A stretch of DNA of 28,491 bases from a virus, in the IMG/VR virus record IMGVR_UViG_3300043331_002603, positions 1 through 28,491 of that record; one strand, given 5' to 3'. Below the pieces are notes generated by a model. The model had not been told where the DNA came from. It saw nothing but the letters and a program-made list of their open reading frames with translations, and ran no database searches. A program made the position numbers and the translations under genes. Shown piece by piece: positions 13,578 to 21,493 of this stretch. Positions within the stretch are counted from its first letter, which is position 1; each line of letters begins with the position of its first letter.

Positions 13578-13990
13578 CCAGCCTCGCCGAGGCCCAGCAG
13601 GCGTGCTACGTCCGCTTCCTGGCGCAGTGGTCTGGCACGGCGGCCGGCAACGTGGTCTTCGAGAACGAGGGGCACGCGGCGGTGGACGCTCAGGAGCTGC
13701 CGTGGGTGAGGGTGTCTGTGCAGGAGACCGGAGGGGGCCAGGAGAGCCTGGGGCCGACCGGGTCCCGAAAGTACCGCCGCCGAGCGCGGGTGGCGGTGCA
13801 GGTGTTCACCCCCGACGACTCGGGGGCGCGCCAGGGCGCGCTGCTCGCCGAGCAGGCGCGCGCCATCTTCGAGGGGTCGGCATTCAGCGACCTCGACTTC
13901 TACGACGCGACCGTGACGCCACAGGGACTGGACGAGAAGTGGCTGGTCACCGTCATGCTCGCGACCTTCGAGTTCTACGAGACCAAGTGA
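13574..13990 (+). CDS. Tail terminator protein (probable, gpU/DUF4128-like)
   Basis: The 138-residue product uses GTG 13574 in a GTGA overlap. It has a helix with ARFLAQW-like sequence at the N-terminus (ACYVRFLAQWSG, about 11-22), the motif ELPWVRVSVQETGGGQ (about 38-53), then beta strands RARVAVQVFTP and a helix ALLAEQARAIFEG, a pattern typical of phage tail terminators that cap the tail tube. It ends with LDEKWLVTVMLATFEFYE. Position just upstream of the tube gene agrees. Confidence 0.68.
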   Translation: MTSLAEAQQACYVRFLAQWSGTAAGNVVFENEGHAAVDAQELPWVRVSVQETGGGQESLGPTGSRKYRRRARVAVQVFTPDDSGARQGALLAEQARAIFEGSAFSDLDFYDATVTPQGLDEKWLVTVMLATFEFYETK

Positions 13991-13997
13991 GGCCCCA

Positions 13998-15521
13998 ATG
14001 GGACGCGTACTGACCAACAAGACCACGACCGCCATCGCCGCTGAGGCCAGCCTCGGCGTCCTGCCCGGCTCCCCGGTGTGGTACCAGCTCGAGCCGAACG
14101 ACATCCCCTCCTACGGCGGGGAGAACTCCCAGATCGCGCGCGAGCCGATCAGCCAGTTCCGCCAGCGGCGGAAGGGGATCGTCTCCGACCGCGACAGCGC
14201 CGCGGAGATCGAGCACGACCTGACCCTCGAGCTGGCCAACATCGGGCTGCTCGAGGCGTTCGTGTTCGCCGTCACCAAGTGGCCGCTCAACCAGGCGCCG
14301 GTGCGCGCTGGCGGCTCGCCCTACGGCCAGAACCTGGCGGTGACGTCGTCCACGGTTATCGGGCACGACGCCCTGTCGGCGGCGATCCCGGTCAACACCC
14401 TGGTCTACCTGCGCGGGTTCTCGAACGCCGCGAACAACGGCCTGAAGCTGGTCACGGCGTCGACGACCACGACCACGACCATCGGCGCGGCCGGCCTCGT
14501 CGTGGAGACCCCCTCCGGGCCCTCCGGGGCGCGGATGGAGATCGCCGGGCGGCGCGCCGCGACGAGCGACCTCGAGCTCACCGTCACCGGCACCACGGGC
14601 ACGCTCGAGAGCACGGTCCTGGACTTCACCACGCTGGGCATCCGCGTGGGCCAGACCATCCACATCGGCGGCCTCACCTCGGCCAACTGGTTCGGCGCGA
14701 CGAACCGGGGCTACGTCCGCGTTCTGAGCGTGGCGGCGAACCTCATCACGTTCGACAAGGCCGACAGCACCCTGGTCACCGACGCGGGCACCGGCGACAC
14801 GGTGGACCTCCTGTACGGCGGGTTCATCCGCAACGTGGCGACCACCCACGCCGACTACGTCGAGCGGAGCTACCAGGCCGAGGTGGCGTACCCGAACCTG
14901 CAGGTCCCCGGACCGGGCGACGAGTACGAGTACTCGAAGGGCAACCTCGCCAACGAGCTGGCCCTCGCCCTGCCCCTGACGGACAAGGCCACGGTCACCA
15001 TCGGGTTCGTCGGGACGGACACCGAGGACCCGACGACCTCCCGCAAGACGAACGCAGCCACCCCCGTGCTGCCGGTGGCCACCGCCGCCTTGAGCACCAC
15101 CTCGGACATCGCCCGCCTGCGCATCGAGCGGGTCGACGGGACGGGGCTGACGTCGTGCTTCACGGACCTCAACCTGACGCTCAACAACCAGGTGAGCCCG
15201 GAGAAGTGCCTGGGCACGCTGGGCGCCGTGTTCATGAACTTCGGGAACTTCCTGGTCGACATGGAGGCGCAGCTGGTCTTCACCGACAGCCGGGTCGTCG
15301 CGGCCATCCGGGCCAACACCACCCTGACCATGGACCTGGTCCTGCGCAACAGCGACGGGGCGCTGGCCATCGACCTCCCGGCGATGACCCTGGGCGACGG
15401 CAGCCGCGAGTTCCCGCTGAACGAGTCGGTCAAGGTGAACCTGTCCGGGCAGGCCTTCGGGGACCCGGCGCTGGGCTACAGCCTGGGCCTGAGCACGTTC
15501 GCTGCGGTGCCGCTGGCCTGA
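13998..15521 (+). CDS. Major tail tube protein
   Basis: The 507-residue protein starts at ATG 13998 with GAGG upstream. The N-terminal half carries TTAIAAEASLGVLPGSPVWY (about 10-29) and a beta-rich body with a helix EHDLTLELANIGLLEAFVF, and the C-terminal part has TSCFTDLNLTLNNQVSPEKC, ending GDPALGYSLGLSTFAAVPL. The polar, Thr/Gly-rich composition, absence of membrane segments and position between tail terminator and the frameshifted chaperones identify it as the tube subunit. It is longer than the roughly 150-350 residues common for the family, so an additional surface domain is likely, probably in the 130-260 region. Confidence 0.75.
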   Translation: MGRVLTNKTTTAIAAEASLGVLPGSPVWYQLEPNDIPSYGGENSQIAREPISQFRQRRKGIVSDRDSAAEIEHDLTLELANIGLLEAFVFAVTKWPLNQAPVRAGGSPYGQNLAVTSSTVIGHDALSAAIPVNTLVYLRGFSNAANNGLKLVTASTTTTTTIGAAGLVVETPSGPSGARMEIAGRRAATSDLELTVTGTTGTLESTVLDFTTLGIRVGQTIHIGGLTSANWFGATNRGYVRVLSVAANLITFDKADSTLVTDAGTGDTVDLLYGGFIRNVATTHADYVERSYQAEVAYPNLQVPGPGDEYEYSKGNLANELALALPLTDKATVTIGFVGTDTEDPTTSRKTNAATPVLPVATAALSTTSDIARLRIERVDGTGLTSCFTDLNLTLNNQVSPEKCLGTLGAVFMNFGNFLVDMEAQLVFTDSRVVAAIRANTTLTMDLVLRNSDGALAIDLPAMTLGDGSREFPLNESVKVNLSGQAFGDPALGYSLGLSTFAAVPLA

Positions 15522-15536
15522 TCCCTCGCCCCGGCC

Positions 15537-15551
15537 GTCTCAACGTGGTAC
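15537..15551 (+). promoter_or_regulatory. Operator-like site 7, overlapping a -10 box
   Basis: GTCTCAACGTGGTAC matches site 6 at 13 of 15 bases. Its right arm is merged with the extended -10 of the chaperone promoter, so bound regulator would directly block RNA polymerase here, whereas at sites 5 and 6 it lies further upstream. Confidence 0.6.
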
Positions 15552-15554
15552 AAT
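15543..15554 (+). promoter_or_regulatory. Extended -10 promoter for the tail operon, leaderless
   Basis: ACGTGGTACAAT ends six bases before ATG 15561, so the transcript would begin at or within a base of the start codon. The intervening AGGGAC is too close to the ATG to act as an efficient Shine-Dalgarno. Confidence 0.65.
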
Positions 15555-15560
15555 AGGGAC

Positions 15561-15974
15561 ATGTTCGACAGACTCAAGTCCCTCAACGTCTCCGCGGACG
15601 CGACCGCGGTCTTCGTGTTCGACCGGCTGGAGGGCGCTCCCTCCCTCCGGGTCCGCCCGACGTCGGAGCAGAATCGTCCCTACCTCAACGCCGTCCTGTC
15701 CGAGGGCAAGCGCCTCGCCAGGCGGCGCAAGCTCAGCGCGGCGCTGCTCGCCGAGACCCGCGCGCGCGACCTCGAGCTGTTCCCCAAGCACGTCGTCGTG
15801 GGGTGGGAGAAGCCCGCCCTCCTGGACGACGGCTCACCGGCCAGCAACGAGCACGTGGCCGCCTTCCTGGAGGCCATCCCGCCGGACATGTTCGACGAGC
15901 TGCGGGGCTTCTGCGGAGACCTCGACAGCTTCCGTCCGGGCAGCGACCCGGACGACCTTGTGGGAAACTCGTAG
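15561..15974 (+). CDS. Tail assembly chaperone, gpG-like
   Basis: The 137-residue product lies directly between tail tube and tape measure genes, where lambda-type phages encode gpG and gpGT. It is acidic and helical at the C-terminus (AAFLEAIPPDMFDELRGF), as expected for chaperones that coat the tape measure during tail assembly. It begins with ATG 15561, probably on a leaderless mRNA. The stop TAG 15972 is four codons past a slippery GGGAAAC. A fraction of ribosomes is expected to shift -1 there and make the longer product listed separately. Confidence 0.8.
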   Translation: MFDRLKSLNVSADATAVFVFDRLEGAPSLRVRPTSEQNRPYLNAVLSEGKRLARRRKLSAALLAETRARDLELFPKHVVVGWEKPALLDDGSPASNEHVAAFLEAIPPDMFDELRGFCGDLDSFRPGSDPDDLVGNS

Positions 15975-16306
15975 AGCGGCTCCTGTGGCAGCTGAAGTAC
16001 GGGGGAGAGCTCGGCCAGGCGTTCGAGGTGCTGCTCGAGCGCGGGGCGCAGGTGCCCACGGACTTCCTCGAGGAGCCGCAGCTGCCAGACGGGTGCGAGT
16101 GGCTGATGCAGGCGTTCTGGGACCTGTCGACCGAGCGGCAGGTCGGAATGACGCTGGGCCCGATCCCGATGAGCCGGGTCGACGCCCTGGCTGACCGGTC
16201 GGGGCTCGACCGCGACAACGCCGACACCCTGCGGCGAGCGGTCCGAGCGATGGACAGGGAGTTCCTGAAGTGGGCGGCGGCCAAGGCGAAGAAGGAAGAG
16301 AGCTGA
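15561..16306 (+). CDS. gpGT-like fusion chaperone by -1 frameshift
   Basis: Reading the first frame to AAC at 15966-15968 and then continuing at CTC 15968 in the -1 frame gives a 248-residue fusion. Its C-terminal 112 residues start LVERLLWQLKYGGELG and end in a Lys-rich helix, AAAKAKKEES. The downstream frame has no start codon with a ribosome site near its beginning, so frameshifting is the natural way to express it. In lambda gpGT recruits tube subunits to the tape measure complex; the same role is inferred here. It stops one base before the GTG of the tape measure gene. Confidence 0.8.
15962..15968 (+). promoter_or_regulatory. Slippery heptamer GGGAAAC (-1 frameshift)
   Basis: In the upstream frame it reads G GGA AAC, an exact X XXY YYZ site; re-pairing gives GGG AAA. 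It differs from the lambda GGGAAAG site only in the last base. I see no convincing downstream pseudoknot by eye. Confidence 0.85.
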
Positions 16307-16307
16307 C

Positions 16308-18899
16308 GTGGCGGACTTCAGGATCAGGGTCATCGTGGACCCGGCGCAGGCGGTGCGCGGCGTCACCCAGGTCGAGGCCCGGCTGTCGGGGCTCGAGAAC
16401 CGGGCGAACCGGCTGCGCGGCACGCTGGGCACCGCCCTGCGGTTCGCCGGCCTGACGTTCGTCCTGCGCGAGCTGGCCCAGCTCGGCGACGAGTTCACGA
16501 GCCTGCAGAACAAGATCCGCTTCGTCACGGAGAGCCAGCAGGAGCTGACCACGGTCACCAGGGAGCTCTTCCAGATCAGCCAGGACACCCGCGCGTCCTT
16601 CTCCAACACGGCCCAGCTGTTCACGCGCGTGGCCGTGTCCTCGCGCGAGCTGGGCGTGTCGTACCAGGACCTGCTCGGGTTCACGAAGTCGCTCAACCAG
16701 GCCATCATCCTGTCGGGCGCCTCGACGAAGGAGGCCGGAGCCGCGCTCATCCAGCTGAGCCAGGGCCTTGCGTCCGGAGCCCTGCGCGGCGACGAGCTCC
16801 GGTCGGTGCTCGAGCAGCTGCCCGCAGTGGCCGACGTCATCGCCAAGCGCATGAAGGTGACGCGCGGAGCGCTGCGCGCGCTCGGACAGCAGGGGCGCAT
16901 CACGTCGGACGTCATCATCAAGGGGTTCCAGGACGCCTCCAAGGAGCTGGAAGAGAAGTTCGCCAGGACCGTGCCGACCCTGTCTCAGTCGTTCGAGGTC
17001 CTGCGCAACAGCGCGCTGAACTTCGTCGGAGTCTCCGACCAGGCCGGCGGGGTCATGGCGAAGCTGAGCCGCTCGGTCATCTTCTTGGCCGAGAACATCG
17101 AGACGGTCTCGAGGATCATCCTCACCGTCCTCGTGGCCAAGGCCTTCGCGGCGCTGCTCTCTGGGCTGAGCGCGATCAGGGTGGCTCTCCTGACCAACCC
17201 GTTCGGGCTGTTCCTGGGAGCGATCGGGCTGGCCGCGGGCGCCGTCGCGGGGTTCGGCGACAAGATCGTGGTGCTGTCCGACGGGGTCACCACGCTGCAG
17301 GACGTGGTCGTGTCGGCGTTCGACAACATCGTCGAGGCGATCAAGAACGGAGACTTCTCGATCGCCGGCGTGACGGCCGCCGTCTCTGGCATCCTGATCG
17401 GGCTGGTAGCCCTCGCCACCCCTCTGCGCCTCGCGGCGGCCGGAGTGCTGAAGCTCGGCGGCGCCCTGACCGCGCTCGGGACCATCCTGATCAGGAACCC
17501 CTTCCTGATCATGGCGGCCACCGCCGTCGCCGCCGCCGTGGGCGTGGTGAGCCTCATCAAGCGCATCGAGGAGCTGAACAAGCGCACCGGCCAGGCCGTG
17601 GCCGACGGGGAGAAGTACCAGGAGTTCGCGAGCCGCATCCGCAACGCCACCGCCGAGATCGAGCGCCTGGACCGCCTCATCGCGGTCGCTCCGGGCAACC
17701 AGGCAGCGCAGCGGCAGCTCGACGCCGCCGTGGCGCGGCAGCAGGCGCTGCTGGCCGACCTCGACAAGTTCCGCGGCGAGGCCGAGCAGCGGTTCAAGGA
17801 GCGGGACGTGGCGCGGTCGGCCGCCAGCGAGATCGCCGCGGGCATCGAGGAGTCGGGCTTCGCCGGGATCATCGACAAGATCTTCGGCGACGCGGCCGAC
17901 CGCGCCGCCGAGCGGGCGAAGGCCGCCGCAGAGTCTGCGAAGAGCGCCGACCTCAGCGGCCGGTTTGGGGACCCGGCCGACCCGGTCGCGCTGTCGGCGC
18001 GGCTCATCCAGCTGGAGGAGGAGACCATCCTCCTGGCGAAGGTAGCCATCGCGTCGTCGAACTACGCCGAGGCCCTGAGAGAAGAGCACAAGATCGGGAT
18101 CTCCCTCAGCGCCAGCCAGCGCGAGCGCCTCACGACCGCGGTGCTGATCAGGGAGCACCTGGAGCTCCAGGCCAAGATCCTCATGGACCTCAACCGCGAG
18201 GAGGACACCAGGATCAAGACGACGGCGGCGCTGAACGCGCTCCTGGACGCGGGAGCCATCTCCAACGAGGAGTACGCGCGGAAGCTCGCCGACGTCCAGC
18301 TCGCCGCGGCGCGCGCGAGCCACACGCTCGAGGGCGGGTTCCAGGCGGGGCTGATCAGGGTCGCGCAGACGATCGACGACGTGGGCTCACTGATGGAGAA
18401 CACGCTGGTCAACGCGTTCACGGCCGCCGAGGACGCGCTGGTCAACTTCGTCCGCACGGGCAAGTTCGAGTTCGAGGAGTTCGCGAACGCCCTGCTGGAC
18501 GACATCGCCCGGCTGCTCGTCCGGCTGCTCATCCTCCAGGCGATCCAGGCCGCCACGGGGACCGGCGGGGCCACTCAGGCCCTCACGGGAGTGGCGCAGC
18601 GCGCGGGCGGCGGCCCGATCGAGGCGAACCGGCCCTACCTCGTGGGCGAGGAGGGGCCCGAGCTGATCTTCCCCGACCGCGCTGGCATGGTGCTAAGCGC
18701 GCAGGACACCGCCTCGGCGCTCGGTCAGGCCGCGCCGCCGCAGGTCATCCAGGCCCCGGCGCCGCAGGTGAACGTGAGCGTGGTGAACAGCATCGACCCG
18801 CGCATGTCCGTGGACGCCATGGACAGCCCGGCGGGCCACCAGGTCATCATGAACGCCATCGCGGCGAACCCCAAGAAGGTCCAGCGGATGCTGGCCTGA
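16308..18899 (+). CDS. Tail tape measure protein
   Basis: The 863-residue protein sets tail length and passes through the tube on DNA ejection. The N-terminal tape measure domain is clear: TQVEARLSGLENRANRLRG (about 21-39), FTSLQNKIRFVTES (about 63-76), RTV-type helices and SGASTKEAGAALIQLSQGLA (about 138-157), with LRGDELRSVLEQLP. Hydrophobic, potentially membrane-inserting segments occur near 255-315 and 360-410. The middle is a charged coiled coil. The C-terminus has GGGPIEANRPYLVGEEGPEL, the common closing motif of lambda-group tape measures. At about 1.5 angstrom per residue the tail would be near 130 nm. GTG 16308 follows the chaperone stop by one base with GAAGGAAGAG upstream. Confidence 0.92.
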   Translation: MADFRIRVIVDPAQAVRGVTQVEARLSGLENRANRLRGTLGTALRFAGLTFVLRELAQLGDEFTSLQNKIRFVTESQQELTTVTRELFQISQDTRASFSNTAQLFTRVAVSSRELGVSYQDLLGFTKSLNQAIILSGASTKEAGAALIQLSQGLASGALRGDELRSVLEQLPAVADVIAKRMKVTRGALRALGQQGRITSDVIIKGFQDASKELEEKFARTVPTLSQSFEVLRNSALNFVGVSDQAGGVMAKLSRSVIFLAENIETVSRIILTVLVAKAFAALLSGLSAIRVALLTNPFGLFLGAIGLAAGAVAGFGDKIVVLSDGVTTLQDVVVSAFDNIVEAIKNGDFSIAGVTAAVSGILIGLVALATPLRLAAAGVLKLGGALTALGTILIRNPFLIMAATAVAAAVGVVSLIKRIEELNKRTGQAVADGEKYQEFASRIRNATAEIERLDRLIAVAPGNQAAQRQLDAAVARQQALLADLDKFRGEAEQRFKERDVARSAASEIAAGIEESGFAGIIDKIFGDAADRAAERAKAAAESAKSADLSGRFGDPADPVALSARLIQLEEETILLAKVAIASSNYAEALREEHKIGISLSASQRERLTTAVLIREHLELQAKILMDLNREEDTRIKTTAALNALLDAGAISNEEYARKLADVQLAAARASHTLEGGFQAGLIRVAQTIDDVGSLMENTLVNAFTAAEDALVNFVRTGKFEFEEFANALLDDIARLLVRLLILQAIQAATGTGGATQALTGVAQRAGGGPIEANRPYLVGEEGPELIFPDRAGMVLSAQDTASALGQAAPPQVIQAPAPQVNVSVVNSIDPRMSVDAMDSPAGHQVIMNAIAANPKKVQRMLA

Positions 18900-18914
18900 G
18901 CGAGACGACACCCC

Positions 18915-20480
18915 ATGGCATGGCACGCAGGCACGACCTCCGGATACCGCGACGCCCTGGCGAAGGTCGTCCAGATGGCGACGTCCAAGCACGTGTCCGC
19001 GGCGGTCAAGAACGCCGGGGGCTCGGGCTACACGGTCGGCGACGTGCTGTCCGTGCCGCACGCCGGCGGCCTCCTCGAGGCGACCGTGGAGGTCTTGACC
19101 CTGAGCGGCAGCGCGGTGGACACGGTGAAGCTGCGCAACATGGGCGCCTACTCCAACCGCGTCGCGTCCGCCACGGTGGTCGTTGGCGGGGCTAACTACG
19201 CCGTGGGCGACATCCTGGAGGTCGACGGCGGGACGGCGACGGAGAAGGCGCGGCTGCGCGTGGCCACGCTCAGCGGCAGCGCGGTGGCGACGGTGACCGT
19301 CTACGAGGGCGGCGGCGCCTACTCGACCGCGCCGTCCGGCACCCAGACCACCACGCTCGTGGGGCCGAGCACTGGGACCGGCACCGGGGCGACGTTCACC
19401 GTCACCATGAGCACGCTGGTGGGCACCACCAACGTGGCCACGACCGGCGGCACCGGGACCGGCGCGACGCTCGACCTCACGCTCACCGACACGGGCTGGA
19501 CGGCGCTGCGCAACCGCAACAACTTCTCGCACAACAGTGTGAACGACGAGAAGGAGGTCGTGCTGCGCGGGACCTCCGGCGGCGGCGACCACCCGTACGT
19601 GGGGTTCAGGACCTACACCCGCACCGTCGGGCTCGACACGTACTACTACTTCTACTCGTGCGGCATGAGCGCCTTCAACGCGGGCCTGGCGCTCTCCGCG
19701 CAGCAGGACGTGTCGGCCACCACGGTCGCGAACAACCTGCCGATCACCCCGCTCTTCAACACGTCGATGCCGTTCTGGTTCGCGATCAACGGCCGGCGCA
19801 TCTTCACCGAGTTCCGCACCGACGGCGGCGCGGTCGACTCGTACCAGAGCGGATACCACGGCCTCGGGCGCCCGTTCGGCACCCAGACCGAGAATCCCTT
19901 CCCTATGCTGGTGTGCGGGAGCCTCGCCGACTTCGACCAGAAGCCTGACAGCGCCGCCGAGTCGAACACGGGGCTGTCCGAGGCTCGTCAGGCGGCGGGG
20001 TTCACCACCCCCATGTACATGTTCGAGATCACGGACCGCACGTGGCGCAACCTGGCGAACACGCTCGACAGCGCCACGGAGGCCACGACGCGGGGCGTCT
20101 ACCCCGGCTTCGCCGGCGCCGCGGTGGGCTCGCTCGAGGGCGCCATCGTCGCTCCGGGGCCGATCAACATGACGACCGAGGTGTTCCGCGTCGCGGGCGG
20201 CGCGGCGACGCGCAGCGTCAAGCCGACGGTCGACCCGGGTGACGACCCGTTCCTCCTGTGGCCGCTGACCGTCCTGAGCACGGCCGACGGCGCGACCCAG
20301 GGCGTGCTGACGTTCGTCCACTGCGAGCTCGAGGGGCTCTTCTGGGTCAGCGCGACCAAGACCGACGGGAGCCTCATCGCACCGCAGGACACCTTCACCG
20401 TCGGCTCGGACCGGTACCGCGTCTTCCCGTGCGCGCACCGGCGCGAGCGCTACTCGTTCTTCTGCGTCAAGGAGGCCTGA
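18915..20480 (+). CDS. Tail protein with tandem beta repeats
   Basis: The 521-residue virion protein follows the tape measure. After a short helical start (TTSGYRDALAKVVQMATS, about 7-24) come two similar repeats of roughly 55-60 residues with GSGYTVGDVLSV then TLSGSAVDTVKL, and ANYAVGDILEVDGG then TLSGSAVATVTV, followed by a Thr/Gly-rich tract. The rest is a beta-rich body with PFWFAINGRRIFTEF (about 290-304), common in phage tail proteins. It ends TVGSDRYRVFPCAHRRER. This last region resembles the end of the next protein, suggesting duplication. The exact place in the tail tip is unknown. Confidence 0.7.
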   Translation: MAWHAGTTSGYRDALAKVVQMATSKHVSAAVKNAGGSGYTVGDVLSVPHAGGLLEATVEVLTLSGSAVDTVKLRNMGAYSNRVASATVVVGGANYAVGDILEVDGGTATEKARLRVATLSGSAVATVTVYEGGGAYSTAPSGTQTTTLVGPSTGTGTGATFTVTMSTLVGTTNVATTGGTGTGATLDLTLTDTGWTALRNRNNFSHNSVNDEKEVVLRGTSGGGDHPYVGFRTYTRTVGLDTYYYFYSCGMSAFNAGLALSAQQDVSATTVANNLPITPLFNTSMPFWFAINGRRIFTEFRTDGGAVDSYQSGYHGLGRPFGTQTENPFPMLVCGSLADFDQKPDSAAESNTGLSEARQAAGFTTPMYMFEITDRTWRNLANTLDSATEATTRGVYPGFAGAAVGSLEGAIVAPGPINMTTEVFRVAGGAATRSVKPTVDPGDDPFLLWPLTVLSTADGATQGVLTFVHCELEGLFWVSATKTDGSLIAPQDTFTVGSDRYRVFPCAHRRERYSFFCVKEA

Positions 20481-20482
20481 CC

Positions 20483-21493
20483 GTGGCGTTCATCACCGAG
20501 ACCGTGGTCAGCATGTCCGACCTGATCAACAAGCTGGACGCGTTCCTCGTCGGGGAGGGCTGGACGCAGGACCAGCTCGACACGGGCGCGGGCAAGTGGG
20601 CGATCCACAAGACCGGGATCGGCGACGACGTGTACGTCCAGGCGCGGTGGGACACCTCGACCCCCTCTAACCTGGGCCTCTACCAGTCGACCGGGTTCTC
20701 CGGCACGGGCACCGACCCAGGCAACCACACGGGCGACAGCGGCAACGGAGCGATCTCCGGGACGAACGCCACGCTCGGGACCGCGCGGCACGTGCCGATC
20801 GGCTCGTCGCCCGCGCCCCGCCAGTACTGGGCGTTCGCCGACACGGATTACGCGCACGTGGTCGTCGAGCGCGGGACCTCCGGCGTCAGAGAGTTCGTGC
20901 ACTTCGGGTTCGGGAACGTCGACAAGGTCGGGGCGTGGACCGGCGGAGCCTACTGCTACGGGTTCCGCCAGGAGCTCACCGGCGGCCAGGTGGCGCTGCA
21001 GCAGGGGACGACGATCCTGCTCGACGGCCTCTCCCAGAACGGCGGGCTCGCCCCGTCCAACTTCCAGAACTACGTCGCGACCCTGCGCCTGTCGGGGTTC
21101 CCCAACCAGCCAGCGAGCCAGTGGGGCGTGGTGCTCGGCAGCGAGACGACGCTGGGGACCGACCGCGGGGGCAGCGCCCGCGCCCGGCTCGTGGGCGGCG
21201 CGCGCGGGGGGCCGGTCGCGCGCGGGTTCGGCCGGTTCCAGACCCGCAACACGAAGGGCCTCATGCCAGGGTACCCGATCCTGACGTGGTACTACAACAC
21301 CACGAACGGCGAGGTGCAGCCGCTCGGCTGGATGAAGGACGTGCGGGGCGTCAACATGGAGTTCCTCTCGCCGGGGGACGAGCTGACCGTCGGCGGAGAG
21401 ACGTGGGTGGTCTTCCCCACGTGGCGCAAGTACGAGGGCGTCATCACCAACACCTCCGGCTACCAGGCCTGGGCGTACCGCAAGTTCTCGTGA
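20483..21493 (+). CDS. Tail protein related to its upstream neighbour
   Basis: The 336-residue product starts at GTG 20483 with a strong AAGGAGG site. The N-terminal helix-rich start (SMSDLINKLDAFLVGEGWT, about 10-28) and the motif QYWAFADTDYAHVVVERGT (near 113-131) are characteristic of phage tail proteins encoded after the tape measure. It ends DELTVGGETWVVFPTWRKYEG before a short tail, matching the TVG-x4-VFP-x2-R end of the protein at 18915-20480. The two probably form a related pair of tail-tip subunits. Gene end overlaps the next start (GTGA). Confidence 0.68.
   Translation: MAFITETVVSMSDLINKLDAFLVGEGWTQDQLDTGAGKWAIHKTGIGDDVYVQARWDTSTPSNLGLYQSTGFSGTGTDPGNHTGDSGNGAISGTNATLGTARHVPIGSSPAPRQYWAFADTDYAHVVVERGTSGVREFVHFGFGNVDKVGAWTGGAYCYGFRQELTGGQVALQQGTTILLDGLSQNGGLAPSNFQNYVATLRLSGFPNQPASQWGVVLGSETTLGTDRGGSARARLVGGARGGPVARGFGRFQTRNTKGLMPGYPILTWYYNTTNGEVQPLGWMKDVRGVNMEFLSPGDELTVGGETWVVFPTWRKYEGVITNTSGYQAWAYRKFS

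Noticed and set aside
16982-16996. GTCTCA half-site within the tape measure gene
   Set aside because: The right arm of the palindrome is absent and there is no promoter nearby; probably chance codon use.
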